Below are positions 41,119-50,242 of a DNA stretch of 64,000 nucleotides, in pieces (position 1 is the first letter of the stretch; each line of letters opens with the position of its first letter). The notes under the pieces were generated by a model, which worked only from the letters and a program-made list of their open reading frames with translations, did not search any database and had not been told where the DNA came from. Position numbers and translations under genes: made by a program. Origin of the DNA: Dehalococcoidia bacterium (lineage in GTDB: Bacteria; Chloroflexota; Dehalococcoidia; Lucifugimonadales; Australimonadaceae); assembly GCA_022820645.1 (NCBI GenBank), contig JAJEFD010000019.1, positions 128,279 to 192,278 of the forward strand, written 5' to 3'.

Positions 41119-42375
41119 CTATGTTACCCCGGCCAGCGAGTTCATCAAGCGGAGGTGGTCCTTGAGCAGGCGGGTCGTCAGGAAGTGCTCGCGGACGTGC
41201 TCCTTGCCGCGCCTCCCCATCTCTTCGCGCGCTTCCTTGTCCTCCAACAGCGTGCGGATCGCGTCGACGAACTCCTGCGTGGTGCCCGCGACGGGACCGG
41301 CGCGGCCGTAGTCCAGCTGCAGCGGGATGCCTCCGGCCTCGCTCCCCACGAGGGCTTTGGATTTCCAGAGGGCCTCGGAGATGACGAGTCCGAACCCCTC
41401 CCGGATGGACTTCTGCAGCAGCACGTCGGCGGCGCTCTGGAAGGCGTTCACCTCCAGGTTGCCGACGCCGTTGAGGTTCGTCAGCACGTGGATGTCGTAG
41501 TCCTCGCCGGCCTTTCGTACGATGCGCTCGTAGAACGACCACGCTTCCGGGTCGTCGTTCGCCATCGCGGCCACCATGAGCAGTTGCAGGCCGGGGTACT
41601 CCTTCTTGAGCTCCTTGTAGACGTCGAGCACGCCGAGCGGGTCTTTCCACGGGTCGAACCGGGATATCTGCGCGATGATGGGCCGGTCGGGATCGATCTC
41701 GTAGCGGGCGAGGATGTCCCGGATGACGACGGGCGATATCTCCGAGTTCTTGGTGCTCGTGGGGTCTATCGCCGGCCAGATGATCTCCAGTTTCGGACCG
41801 GTGATGGGCTCCTTCACGTACTCGGCGAGGGTAAAGACGAGCGCGTCGTAGATCGAGATGTACCCTCGCAGGAAGCCCCACACCTCAGGGAGCGCTTCCG
41901 TCGTGTCGAGGTGGCAGCGCCAGACCCACTTCGCGCCGAGCATGTCGGGGTCGCGCTCGCGCAGGTACTCCAGGATGCCGGCGGGCTGGGGGTCGTGGAT
42001 GTAGACGAAGTCGTACTTCCCGTTCATCGCATCGGCGTTCGCCTCGTTGGTCTCTCGCCAGAGGTCGGCCATCGTCTTGTTCCAGGGTATGTACATGCCC
42101 TGCATGGCGTTGTGCATGCTCTTGGTGACGTTGAAGAACTCCGCGGAGGCTTCCATGACGTGCCAGTGCGCGTCGATGCCCACGTCGCGCAGCAACGGGA
42201 TGAAGCTGTTGAGTATCTCGGCAACGCCTCCGCCGAACGCGGTCGCGTTCAGGTGCAGCACCCGCGCGTCCTTCAGGGGCGCGGCGAGAGCGCGGAGTTC
42301 TGCTATGCGCTCCTCGCCGATGTGCGGCTCGTACTCGTGCAGCGCCTTGGGGGTGATGGGAACGGGGGTGGGCAT
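41119..42375 (-). CDS. treT: trehalose synthase TreT (GT4 family)
   Basis: A 418-residue GT4 glycosyltransferase of the TreT type, which reversibly joins NDP-glucose and glucose to give trehalose. The N-terminal block contains LHLNATAFGGGVAEILNSF and DFVYIHDPQPAGI. The nucleotide-sugar motif EGFGLVISEALWKSKALVGS (~325-344) ends with the conserved E-x7-E glutamates. It starts directly after the stop of a second TreT-like gene and is followed by a ROK kinase, so all three look like one operon. Confidence 0.87.
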   Translation of the reverse strand: MPTPVPITPKALHEYEPHIGEERIAELRALAAPLKDARVLHLNATAFGGGVAEILNSFIPLLRDVGIDAHWHVMEASAEFFNVTKSMHNAMQGMYIPWNKTMADLWRETNEANADAMNGKYDFVYIHDPQPAGILEYLRERDPDMLGAKWVWRCHLDTTEALPEVWGFLRGYISIYDALVFTLAEYVKEPITGPKLEIIWPAIDPTSTKNSEISPVVIRDILARYEIDPDRPIIAQISRFDPWKDPLGVLDVYKELKKEYPGLQLLMVAAMANDDPEAWSFYERIVRKAGEDYDIHVLTNLNGVGNLEVNAFQSAADVLLQKSIREGFGLVISEALWKSKALVGSEAGGIPLQLDYGRAGPVAGTTQEFVDAIRTLLEDKEAREEMGRRGKEHVREHFLTTRLLKDHLRLMNSLAGVT

Positions 42376-43683
42376 TCAGCGCCTCGAGGTTCGTTGCCGC
42401 CGCTTCAGCATCTGCTGGAAGACCTTCAGGTAGTTGGCGATGTAGTGCGTGATGAGGTGGCGACGCGCAACGTGCCGGTGTGCGGCCTCACCGATGCGGG
42501 CTGCCGTCCTGGGGCTTCTCAGCAACCGCTCGATGGCCGCGGCCTGCTCTTCCGTGCTGTCGGCGAGCAGGGCGGTCCTGCCTTCGATGAGCAGCGCCTC
42601 CGCAACCGAGCTGCGAGCGCTGACGATGGGGCGGGACTGCCACATCTCCTCCAGCAGTTCCACGGAGATGCCCCTCGGGTAACCCTCGTGGATGAGCACC
42701 GTCGCTTCCTCCCGCAGGGAGGAGAGTTCCACGTTGCCGACCCGGTCCATCTCCGAGAGCACCAGCACGCCGCCCAGCTCTTGCGCGCGCTGGCGCAGGA
42801 CGTTGAGCTTCTCGGCGAGGGCCGGTTCGTCGGTGACGAGGTTCGTGATGACCAGTTGCACGTCCGGGCGGTGCTGCCGGACGAGGGCGAAGGTGTCCAG
42901 CACCCGTTCCGGGTCGTCGTCGCGCATGCTGAGCACGATCTGGCCGATGACCGGCTGGTTCACGTTCAGCCCGCGCTGGGCGAGGATGGTCTCGCGCACC
43001 TCGTCGGACACGGGGCGCGCGCTGGGGCTGAGCGGGTCAACGCCCGGCGCAACGACGAATGTCCGGGGCGTCGGGGCGTCGTCGCGGATGAACGGCTTGT
43101 AGTCGTAGACCGAGGCGTCGAAATCGTCGGCGTGCTGGCGGATGAGCGACCATGCGTTCGGCACGGCATTGCGGTAGTCGCGGTGGGAATGCCACAGCCA
43201 GGTGCCGGGAGGAGGGTGTCCGTGCAGGTGCGTGAGCGCCGCGTGGAGCCCGACCGACGCGGAGTGGTGCACGACGACGATGTCGAACTCCTCGTCGAAC
43301 ACCTGGGCGTTCCCCTGGTTGAACTCGCGCCATTCGCTCTCGCGGCTCTCGTGCCACCCGGGATAGCCGGAGAGCGCCCTGCGGAGCGCCCGGTCCATCT
43401 CCACGTACTCGGCGGCTATGCGCACCTGCTGCCACTGGATGTTGAGGCCGAGGTCCGCCAGCAGAGGGACGGAGCTCTGGAGCAGCCGGCGCACGGCGCC
43501 GCTCGCCGCGGGGGAGGAGAGATAGAGCACGCGCGCCCCGCGGAGGGGCGCGGCGGCCGCGCGGAGCGACTCGATGGCCGCGTCGCCGACGAACTGGGCG
43601 TACTGGTCTATGGAGTGTGTGCTGGTTGCGACGCTTCCGAACATCCGCCTGCCGCCCGCCCGCCGTGCGCTCTGCGCCAGCAT
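42376..43683 (-). CDS. second, diverged TreT-like glycosyltransferase
   Basis: A 435-residue GT4 protein clearly homologous to TreT downstream: ARVLYLSSPAASGAVRRLLQ, DIVVVHHSASVGL and the donor region EGYPRGISVELLEEMWQSRP. The N-terminal glycine loop AASGAV replaces AFGGGV of its neighbour, and overall similarity is limited, so this is an old duplication. It may use a different donor or acceptor, or act as a partner subunit. Stop TGA abuts the treT ATG. An alternative start is the ATG 13 codons downstream (MFGSVATS). Confidence 0.8.
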   Translation of the reverse strand: MLAQSARRAGGRRMFGSVATSTHSIDQYAQFVGDAAIESLRAAAAPLRGARVLYLSSPAASGAVRRLLQSSVPLLADLGLNIQWQQVRIAAEYVEMDRALRRALSGYPGWHESRESEWREFNQGNAQVFDEEFDIVVVHHSASVGLHAALTHLHGHPPPGTWLWHSHRDYRNAVPNAWSLIRQHADDFDASVYDYKPFIRDDAPTPRTFVVAPGVDPLSPSARPVSDEVRETILAQRGLNVNQPVIGQIVLSMRDDDPERVLDTFALVRQHRPDVQLVITNLVTDEPALAEKLNVLRQRAQELGGVLVLSEMDRVGNVELSSLREEATVLIHEGYPRGISVELLEEMWQSRPIVSARSSVAEALLIEGRTALLADSTEEQAAAIERLLRSPRTAARIGEAAHRHVARRHLITHYIANYLKVFQQMLKRRQRTSRR

Positions 43684-43748
43684 GGCGTCTGCGAGCGATT
43701 ATCCGGGACGCTTCGGAGGCGGTCAACACAACTTGCCCCCGTTCGTCC

Positions 43749-43754
43749 TATAAT
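43749..43754 (+). promoter_or_regulatory. consensus -10 box of the VOC gene
   Basis: A perfect TATAAT lies about 48 bases before ATG 43803. No good -35 hexamer is visible at 16-18 bases upstream, so the promoter may rely on the -10 or an activator. It lies in the divergent gap between the VOC and TreT-like genes. Confidence 0.4.
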
Positions 43755-43802
43755 CGCGCCGTTCACACCGATGCTTACCGAACGCTTAAGGAGGCGTTAG
43801 CA

Positions 43803-44669
43803 ATGACGGACTACGACCGCACCACCCAGGACTTCGGCAACATCGTCTCGCTCGACCACATCAACCTCACCGTGCCCGACCAGCAGATGTCGACGCTCTT
43901 CCACATCGTCGGCATGGGCCACACCCGCGACCCGTACATGACCGTGGGACTCGAGAACATGTGGGTGAACATAGGCAGGGAGCAGTTCCACCTGCCGACC
44001 CGGGACTCGGCGCAGGTGCTGCGCGGGCGCATCGGCCTCGTTACGCCGGACGTCGATGAATTGGAGGAGCGCCTCGACAGGATGGCGCCCCGTTTCGAGG
44101 GGACGCAGTTCGCCGTCGAGCGGGAAGGGCGCAACCTCGACGTCACCGGCCCGTGGGGCAACCGCTTCCGCTGCCATCCGGCGGACGGCGAGCGCATGGG
44201 CGGCGCGAACATCGGGCTGGAGTACCTCATCTTCAATGTTCCGGCAGGCGCCGCGCCGGGCATCGCCCGGTTCTACGGGCAGGTGATGGGCGCGACGACC
44301 GACGTCGTGGAGCGCCGCGGCTCTCCGACGGCCCGGGTGCAGGCGGGCAGGCATCAGGCGATGCTCTTCCGGGAAGACCCGGACGAGACGCGGCCGTACG
44401 ACAATCACCACATCGCGGTCTACATCGCGGACTTCTCCGGCCCGCACAAGGCGCTGCAGGAGATGGACCTCGTCACGGAGGAGAGCAACGCCTCGCAGTA
44501 CCGCTTCGTGAACATCACCGACCCCGAGACGGGAAAGGCGCTCTACGAGCTGGAGCACGAGGTGCGCAGCATGGCGCATCCCATGTACGCCCGCGAACTC
44601 GTGAACCGTAACCCGGCGCAGTCGTTGCAGATCTACCGCAGGGGCGCAGACGCGCTGATGGTGGGGTAG
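43803..44669 (+). CDS. VOC-family protein (glyoxalase/dioxygenase fold), two repeats
   Basis: A 288-residue protein with two vicinal-oxygen-chelate modules. The first starts SLDHINLTVPDQQMSTLFHI (~residue 17) and the second IGLEYLIFNVPAGAAPGIAR (~139), each ending in a region where metal ligands are expected (HLPTRDSA; NHHIAVYIADFSG). The doubled arrangement recalls ring-cleavage dioxygenases or fosfomycin-type enzymes; the substrate is unknown. Start ATG 43803 has AAGGAGG upstream. Confidence 0.8.
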   Translation: MTDYDRTTQDFGNIVSLDHINLTVPDQQMSTLFHIVGMGHTRDPYMTVGLENMWVNIGREQFHLPTRDSAQVLRGRIGLVTPDVDELEERLDRMAPRFEGTQFAVEREGRNLDVTGPWGNRFRCHPADGERMGGANIGLEYLIFNVPAGAAPGIARFYGQVMGATTDVVERRGSPTARVQAGRHQAMLFREDPDETRPYDNHHIAVYIADFSGPHKALQEMDLVTEESNASQYRFVNITDPETGKALYELEHEVRSMAHPMYARELVNRNPAQSLQIYRRGADALMVG

Positions 44670-44684
44670 GCGGATGGGTCCGGC

Positions 44685-45644
44685 CTAGGCCGAGCCGCCC
44701 CTGATCTGCGTGCGGCGCTCCGGCTGCTCAGCGCCGTCGCCGCGCAGCTGCTTCGGCAGGACGAACTCCACGTCCTCCCGCGTGACCTCGACCGTCTCGA
44801 CGGAGTCGGGCTTGAGCAGGTCGATGACGCCCTCCACGAGCGATTCCGGGGTCGAGGCGCCCGACGTGATGCCGACGCGTTCCTTGCCTTCCAGCCAGGC
44901 GGGGTCTATAGCCGACGCGTCGTCCACGAGGTAGGACGGCACGCCCGTCTGCTCGGCGACCTCGCGGAGCCGGTTGCAGTTGGAGCTGTTCTGCGCTCCG
45001 ACGACGATGACCACGTCCACCTGCTGCGCCAGCTCCTTGACCGCTTCCTGCCGGTTCGTCGTCGCGTAGCAGATGTCGTTCCGCGCGACGATGTTCGGGA
45101 AGCGCTCGCGCAGCGTTCCGATGATCTCGTGCGTGTCGTCCACGCTCAACGTGGTCTGCGTGAGCGCTACGACGCGGTTGGGGTCGGCGACAGCCGCGCT
45201 CTGGGCGTCTTCGTCGTTGTCGACGAGTTGCGAGGCCTCGGGCGATTGCCCGAGGGTCCCGATGACCTCCGGGTGACCTTCGTGGCCAACGACGATGATG
45301 GAGTAGCCCTCGCGGGCGTACTTCTTCGACTCCATGTGCACCTTGGTGACGAGCGGGCAGGTGGCGTCGATGACGTTCAGGCTGCGCTCTTCCGCGGCCT
45401 TCCAGACCTCCGGAGCGACCCCGTGCGCGCTGAAGATGATGGTCGAGCCGTTCGGGGCTTCCCCGGTCTCTTCGATGAAGATGGCGCCCTTCTTGCGGAG
45501 GCTGTCCACGACGTGCTTGTTGTGGACGATCTCGTGCCTTACGTAGACGGGTGCGCCGAACCGTTCGAGCGCGAGTTCGACGATGTCTATCGCGCGCACG
45601 ACCCCGGCGCAGAAACCTCTGGGCCCACCGAGCAGGACTTGCAT
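44685..45644 (-). CDS. ispH: 4-hydroxy-3-methylbut-2-enyl diphosphate reductase
   Basis: A 319-residue iron-sulfur enzyme, last step of the MEP isoprenoid pathway. The three cluster cysteines are in [15 protein letters not shown] (C12), [10 protein letters not shown] (~95) and [11 protein letters not shown] (~222). [13 protein letters not shown] and [17 protein letters not shown] are conserved. The C-terminus ends in an acidic/polar tail ([14 protein letters not shown]). It lies 23 bases downstream of purM. Confidence 0.95.
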   Translation of the reverse strand: MQVLLGGPRGFCAGVVRAIDIVELALERFGAPVYVRHEIVHNKHVVDSLRKKGAIFIEETGEAPNGSTIIFSAHGVAPEVWKAAEERSLNVIDATCPLVTKVHMESKKYAREGYSIIVVGHEGHPEVIGTLGQSPEASQLVDNDEDAQSAAVADPNRVVALTQTTLSVDDTHEIIGTLRERFPNIVARNDICYATTNRQEAVKELAQQVDVVIVVGAQNSSNCNRLREVAEQTGVPSYLVDDASAIDPAWLEGKERVGITSGASTPESLVEGVIDLLKPDSVETVEVTREDVEFVLPKQLRGDGAEQPERRTQIRGGSA

Positions 45645-45667
45645 GCGACTATGATACCAGTGCGGCG

Positions 45668-46774
45668 CTATACCTGTGTGAACGCGCTGCCTTCTCCCAC
45701 CAGCCCCTGTTGCGGCAGCACGACCCGCCGCCTCCCCTCGCGCACCGTTCCGATGACCGCCGCCTCGCCTCCGGCAGCGGCGATGGCCGCGAGCGCGTCG
45801 CCGACAGACGATGCGGGCGCCACGGCGCAGAAGCCGATGCCCATGTTATAGACGCGGTACATCTCGGCCAGTGCGACGTTGCCTTCGCGCTGGATCACCT
45901 CGAAGACGGGCTGCGGCGCGGGAAGGGCATCGAGGCGGTACTCGACGTCCGCGTCGAGGCGGAGCAGGTTCAGCAGGCCGTCGCCGGATATATGCGCGAG
46001 GCCGTGCACGTCGACTCCGGCGCGCAGCATCGCCGTCACTTCCGGGACGTATATGTGGGTGCGGCGGAGCAGCTCCTCGCCGACGGTACGCCCGCACTCC
46101 GGCAGCGTGAGTCCTACGGTCTCGTGCGCGTCCCCGCTCAGCAGGAGGCTGCGCGCGAGCGTGAGCCCGTTCGCGTGGATGCCGTTGCTCGCCATGCCGA
46201 TGACCGTGTCGCCGGGCCGGATGGCCGCGCCGGTGATGGGGGCTGCGCCGTCCTCCAGCACGCCCACGCACGTCGCGGAGATGTCGAACGCGTAGCCCTC
46301 GCTTGGGCCGGTGAGCGTGTCGGGGTGCTGCGAGAGCTCGCCGCCGACGATGGCGACGCGTGCGCGCTCGGCGGCATCGCGCATCCCCTTGCCGAGCGCG
46401 GCCAGCATCTCTCCATGCGGGTGCTGGAGCGCGATGTAGTCCACCAGCGCGACGGGACGTGCGCCCGTGCAGATGATGTCGTTCACGTTGACGGCGACGC
46501 AGTCCCAGCCGATGGACTCGAAATCGCCGGTGAGTTGCGCGAGGACGCTCTTCGAGCCGACGCCGTCCGTCGAGATAGCGAGGGATGTGCGGTCGTTGAG
46601 CGGGAGGACGGCGGCGAAGAACCCCCCGGGGACGGGGGACGCGCCGACGCCATCCGCGAACGCGGAAGTCTGCGATACCCAGCGGAGCAGGCCGGAGAGA
46701 CCCCTGGCGGCCTCGTCGGTGTCGACGCCTGAGGACGCGTACGTCTGCTGCTCCGGCTGTGCGTCGTCAGCCAT
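45668..46774 (-). CDS. purM: phosphoribosylformylglycinamidine cyclo-ligase
   Basis: A 368-residue AIR synthetase of purine synthesis. The N-terminal signature [20 protein letters not shown] replaces the usual YxxAGVDxxxxxxxV. [42 protein letters not shown] and [11 protein letters not shown] follow as expected. It overlaps the upstream dehydrogenase gene by 8 bases (46767-46774), suggesting coupled translation. Confidence 0.93.
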   Translation of the reverse strand: MADDAQPEQQTYASSGVDTDEAARGLSGLLRWVSQTSAFADGVGASPVPGGFFAAVLPLNDRTSLAISTDGVGSKSVLAQLTGDFESIGWDCVAVNVNDIICTGARPVALVDYIALQHPHGEMLAALGKGMRDAAERARVAIVGGELSQHPDTLTGPSEGYAFDISATCVGVLEDGAAPITGAAIRPGDTVIGMASNGIHANGLTLARSLLLSGDAHETVGLTLPECGRTVGEELLRRTHIYVPEVTAMLRAGVDVHGLAHISGDGLLNLLRLDADVEYRLDALPAPQPVFEVIQREGNVALAEMYRVYNMGIGFCAVAPASSVGDALAAIAAAGGEAAVIGTVREGRRRVVLPQQGLVGEGSAFTQV

Positions 46775-47864
46775 GGAGCGTCCGCGCCGTTCGCGCTATC
46801 GCCTCGCCCGCGGCGCGCGTGCCGCCGACCGGCTGACCGTAATCGCCGATGGTGAGCGCGCCGCTCTTGAGCGATTCCTCCACGGCGCGCCGCGTCAGCT
46901 CGGCGGCTGCGCCCTCGCCGAGGTAGTCGAGCATCATCGCGAGCGTAAGCACCTGCGAGACGGGGTTCGCCCTGTCCTGCCCCGCGATGTCGGGCGCGGA
47001 GCCGTGGATAGGCTCGAAGTAGGCGTGCTCGTCGCCGATGTTGCCGGACGGGCAGAGGCCGATGCCGCCGATGGTTCCGCCGCCGAGGTCGCTCAGGATG
47101 TCGCCGAGGAAGTTCTCCATCACCAGCACGTCGAAATGCTGCGGGCGCACGACCAGCGCCTGCGCCGCGGCGTCGGCGTACAGGTGCTCGCCCTGCACGT
47201 CCGGGTACTCCTCCGCCACCTCGTCGAACACGCGGCGGAAGAACGCCATGGACGGCAGCACGTTCGCCTTGTCCACGCACGTGACGCGCCGGACGCCGTC
47301 CGCCGGCGCGCCGTTCCGCTGCCGCGCGATCTCGAATGCCCGGCGGACGACGCGCTCCGTTCCCTTCCGCGTGATCAGCAGCGTGTCCGCTGCCGCCTCG
47401 CTGGTCTGGACGCCCTTGCCGCGTGAGAGGTACAGCCCCTCCGTATTCTCCCGCACGATGACGTAGTCCACCTCGCCGGGCTCCGCCTTGATGGGCGCCT
47501 CCGCCCCCGGCAGCAGCCGGATGGGGCGTACGTTGGCGTAGACGTCGAGGCCCGTCCGGAGCACGCCGCCGAGCACGCCGGCTTCCGTGCCGTCCGGGAA
47601 GCGCACCTCAGGCAGCCCCACCGGGCCTTTCATCGTCGCATCCGCGGCCCGAACGGCTGCGATTGACTCGGCCGAGAGGTTCGCGCCGGTCTCCCGGTAG
47701 AGCGCCGCGCCGCCGCGATGGACGTCCAGGCGCAGGTGGAAACCGCCGGACGCCTCCTCCACCGCCTCCAGCACGGCCAGCGCCGCGTCGGTGAGTTCAG
47801 GGCCGATGCCGTCGCCGGGGATGATGACGACGTTGTGCTCGCGATTGCCAGTGAGGTCCGCCAT
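46767..47864 (-). CDS. isocitrate/isopropylmalate dehydrogenase family enzyme
   Basis: A 365-residue NAD(P)-dependent beta-decarboxylating dehydrogenase. The N-terminus reads VVIIPGDGIGPELTDAALAV. RENTEGLYLSRGKGVQTSEA, CVDKANVLPSMAFFR and PIHGSAPDIAGQDRANPVS contain substrate and metal residues. The family covers isocitrate, 3-isopropylmalate, homoisocitrate and tartrate dehydrogenases; the ENTEGLYL loop alone does not settle which. ATG 47864 has no clear ribosome site and a TATACT box lies just upstream, so the leader may be very short. First gene of a probable operon with purM and ispH. Confidence 0.87.
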   Translation of the reverse strand: MADLTGNREHNVVIIPGDGIGPELTDAALAVLEAVEEASGGFHLRLDVHRGGAALYRETGANLSAESIAAVRAADATMKGPVGLPEVRFPDGTEAGVLGGVLRTGLDVYANVRPIRLLPGAEAPIKAEPGEVDYVIVRENTEGLYLSRGKGVQTSEAAADTLLITRKGTERVVRRAFEIARQRNGAPADGVRRVTCVDKANVLPSMAFFRRVFDEVAEEYPDVQGEHLYADAAAQALVVRPQHFDVLVMENFLGDILSDLGGGTIGGIGLCPSGNIGDEHAYFEPIHGSAPDIAGQDRANPVSQVLTLAMMLDYLGEGAAAELTRRAVEESLKSGALTIGDYGQPVGGTRAAGEAIARTARTLHG

Positions 47865-47989
47865 GCCAACCGAGTATATCAAACGCACCGCACGGGCAGG
47901 GCGCGTGTACAATGGCCGCGCCCGCAAGCGGTGCAAGCACCGGGGGCCAATCTCATCCGTGTCCATGTCCGTGGACGCGCGCAGGCGGC

Positions 47990-48946
47990 ATGCTCGACGA
48001 CGCTCAACTCAAAGAGATGGAACAGCAGGCGTGCGACCTCGTTCACGGGGCGGGCGCCATCCTCCTGCGCTACTTCGACCAGCCCCTGAGCATCGACTAC
48101 AAGTCCGCGAACAACCGGAACCCCGTCACCGATGCCGACCACGCGGCTGACGAGTATCTGCGCTCGGAACTGTCGAAGCGCTTCCCGGAGCACGCCATCG
48201 TCACCGAAGAGACGGAGTCGGAGAGCGACGACCCGAAGGAGATCACCTGGGTGGTCGACCCGCTCGACGGCACCACGAACTTCCTGCACGGCCTGCCGAT
48301 GTTCGCGTGCATGATCTGCGCGTTGGAACAGGGCACGCCCGTGGCAGGCGCCATCTACATCCCGCACATCGGCGGCTCCGAGGGCCGCGTCATCCACACG
48401 CGGCGGGGCGGCGGAGCGTTCCAGGACAACGCGCCCATCACCATCGAAACGTCCGACCCGCCGAGGCGGATGGCGTCCGTTCCCGGCTATTTCCTGCGGA
48501 TGTTCAAGCACCGGCGCAACATGCGGCGGCGTCTCGGCGACCTGCGGAACACGGGGAGCGCGGGCTACGAGATGGCGATGACCGCGCGGGGCGTGTTCGA
48601 CTACACCGTATTCAGTGGCCCGTGGGTGTGGGACCTCGCGACGGGCTGCCTCGCGGTGCGGGAAGCCGGTGGCGCGGTGATGTTCCGCAACTCCCGCAAC
48701 AAGGAGTGGACGCCGTTCGAGACGTTCGCGACCTCGCCGGGGGTGAGCCCGCGTCCCAGCGAACTGCGCCGCTGGCGCGGCTCGCTGGTGCTGGGGAGGC
48801 GTGAGACCGTGGAGCGCATCACGTACGGCGTTTCGCCGAAGACGTACCCCATCCGCCAGCTGCGCAGCCGCGTCGCCCGCGCGTTCGGCAAGGGCCCGCC
48901 GCCGGATGCCGCGCCCGCCGCGCCGCCGCAGAGGCAGGCTCAATAG
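47990..48946 (+). CDS. inositol-monophosphatase-like phosphatase
   Basis: A 318-residue Mg-dependent phosphatase. Metal ligands: EETESESDD (~residue 66), motif A WVVDPLDGTTNFLHGLP (~88-104) and motif B VWDLATGCLAVREAGG (~213). Members act on inositol phosphate, fructose bisphosphate, histidinol phosphate or PAP. The presence of his genes in the window makes histidinol-phosphate phosphatase possible, but there is no direct evidence. The protein ends in a Pro/Ala/Gln-rich tail of about 25 residues. Start ATG 47990 is chosen over 47912, whose extra residues are unlike the family. A TACAAT box lies at 47907. Confidence 0.85.
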   Translation: MLDDAQLKEMEQQACDLVHGAGAILLRYFDQPLSIDYKSANNRNPVTDADHAADEYLRSELSKRFPEHAIVTEETESESDDPKEITWVVDPLDGTTNFLHGLPMFACMICALEQGTPVAGAIYIPHIGGSEGRVIHTRRGGGAFQDNAPITIETSDPPRRMASVPGYFLRMFKHRRNMRRRLGDLRNTGSAGYEMAMTARGVFDYTVFSGPWVWDLATGCLAVREAGGAVMFRNSRNKEWTPFETFATSPGVSPRPSELRRWRGSLVLGRRETVERITYGVSPKTYPIRQLRSRVARAFGKGPPPDAAPAAPPQRQAQ

Positions 48947-48976
48947 TCCTTCCCTCAACAGCCAGGTAGCGTCCCG

Positions 48977-49750
48977 CTACAGCCACGGCCAGGGCAGGTC
49001 GCGCCGGGTGCGCGGCGACGGCATGACGGGCTCAGCGAGCACGCGCCGCATCCGCTCGCGGAGCACCTGTAGCTCCGTGTCATCCAGCAGGGCGGCGAGC
49101 GCCTGGGCGCACGCGCCGTCTGCGCCGAGGTCGTCTGCGACGCGTTCGACGTCTGCGAGCAGGGCAGAGGGGATGGGTTCGCCGGAGTAGTCCCATATCA
49201 CCGTGCGCAGCTTGTGGTCCTCGTGGAACGTGAGGCCGTTGTCGACGGCCCACAGGCATCCGTCCGGTCCCAGGAAGCAGTGCCCGCCCTTGCGGTCCGC
49301 GTTGTTCGCCAGCAGGTCGAAGACAGCGAGGCGTAACGCCTCATCCGGGTGTTCGTCGCGCAGCGTGAAGAAGTTGGAGTCGGGGTCGTGCGGCACGAAG
49401 ATCTGGAGCGAGCCCTCGCCCGCTTCTCCCTCGCGCAGGACCGTGGGCGGTATCGATCCCCAGCCGAGCGCCTTCGCGAACTCGTACGCCGCGCACTCAC
49501 GGCGGCCCAACGTGCCGGTGGGGAAGTCCCACAGGGGCCGTTCGCCTGCCTGCGGCTTGTAGACGCCGTGCCCTTCCTCGTTGCCGCACGACAGCCGGAC
49601 GACGAACGTGTAGTTGGACGCGTAGGGGTGAAGCCAGCCGTCGCCGATCTCCGCCTCGCAGACGAAGCGCTCGGCGTCGGGCGATGACGGCGGTACGTCG
49701 TGCCGCCCCGCTGCTATCTCAGCGTGAGGGTAGTCGGCGTAGAGGGGCAT
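48977..49750 (-). CDS. SCO1664-family protein (PI-kinase-like fold)
   Basis: A 257-residue protein matching the family known from actinobacteria as SCO1664. Conserved pieces are YASNYTFVVRLSCGNEEGHGVYKPQAGERPLWDFP split over residues ~45-80, RRECAAYEFAKALGWGSIPPTVLR, LRLAVFDLLANNADRKGGHC and LWAVDNGLTFHEDHKLRTVIWDY. The DLLANNADRKGGH loop resembles the catalytic HxDxxxxN loop of phosphatidylinositol-kinase-like folds, with VDNG as the metal motif. Activity is unknown. It is immediately downstream of the DUF3090 gene (3-base gap). Confidence 0.85.
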   Translation of the reverse strand: MPLYADYPHAEIAAGRHDVPPSSPDAERFVCEAEIGDGWLHPYASNYTFVVRLSCGNEEGHGVYKPQAGERPLWDFPTGTLGRRECAAYEFAKALGWGSIPPTVLREGEAGEGSLQIFVPHDPDSNFFTLRDEHPDEALRLAVFDLLANNADRKGGHCFLGPDGCLWAVDNGLTFHEDHKLRTVIWDYSGEPIPSALLADVERVADDLGADGACAQALAALLDDTELQVLRERMRRVLAEPVMPSPRTRRDLPWPWL

Positions 49751-49753
49751 GGC

Positions 49754-50242
49754 TCAGTTGGCGCGCGGGCAGGCGTGGGTCTCGTCAGCCGGGGCCGCCG
49801 CGCCGCAGAACGCGCAACGCGGGCGTCCGGCGTCGCACACTTCGAATGCGCGGTCGGCGAGCCAGTCGAGCGTGTCGTGCTCGATCCACAGGGCGATGGC
49901 GTCGTCCTCCTCGTCGGAGCACTGCGCCAGCAGCATGTAGCGTCCGGTCGAACGGTCATGGCCGAGGGAGAGCGCGAAGACCTTGTGGTCGTGGTCGGCG
50001 CGGGTGTCGGCGCTGGCGGAGGCGAGGGGTTCGCCGGTGACACGGACGGCGGTGCGGAGGAGGCGCTTGATGGTGAGGGCGAGCTCGTGCAGTTCCTCCT
50101 TCTCGAGCCAGAGGAGCGCGGAGCCGTGCTCTCCGGAAGCGCGCAAGCGGAAGAAGCGGCGGCCCGGCTGGCCGACCGACTCCGGTTCGACGAAGGCGCA
50201 GACGCCCAGGTCGTACCGCGCATATGCACGGTCGTCAGGCAT
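49754..50242 (-). CDS. DUF3090-family protein
   Basis: A 162-residue protein of the DUF3090 family, regularly found next to SCO1664-type genes in actinobacteria. The C-terminus CAFCGAAAPADETHACPRAN with paired CxxC and HxC is the family's probable zinc-binding end. The core has LGVCAFVEPESVGQPGRRFF and SLGHDRSTGRYMLLAQCSDE. Its start overlaps the prs stop by 8 bases, so the order is prs-DUF3090-SCO1664 in one transcription unit. Function unknown. Confidence 0.87.
   Translation of the reverse strand: MPDDRAYARYDLGVCAFVEPESVGQPGRRFFRLRASGEHGSALLWLEKEELHELALTIKRLLRTAVRVTGEPLASASADTRADHDHKVFALSLGHDRSTGRYMLLAQCSDEEDDAIALWIEHDTLDWLADRAFEVCDAGRPRCAFCGAAAPADETHACPRAN

Noticed and set aside
40136-41881. 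Longer start for the ROK kinase (581 codons)
   Set aside because: The extra N-terminal 256 codons run through treT out of frame; ATG 41113 gives the normal ROK N-terminus.
41155-43800. 881-codon frame antisense to the two TreT genes
   Set aside because: Shadow of the two conserved GT4 genes on the other strand.
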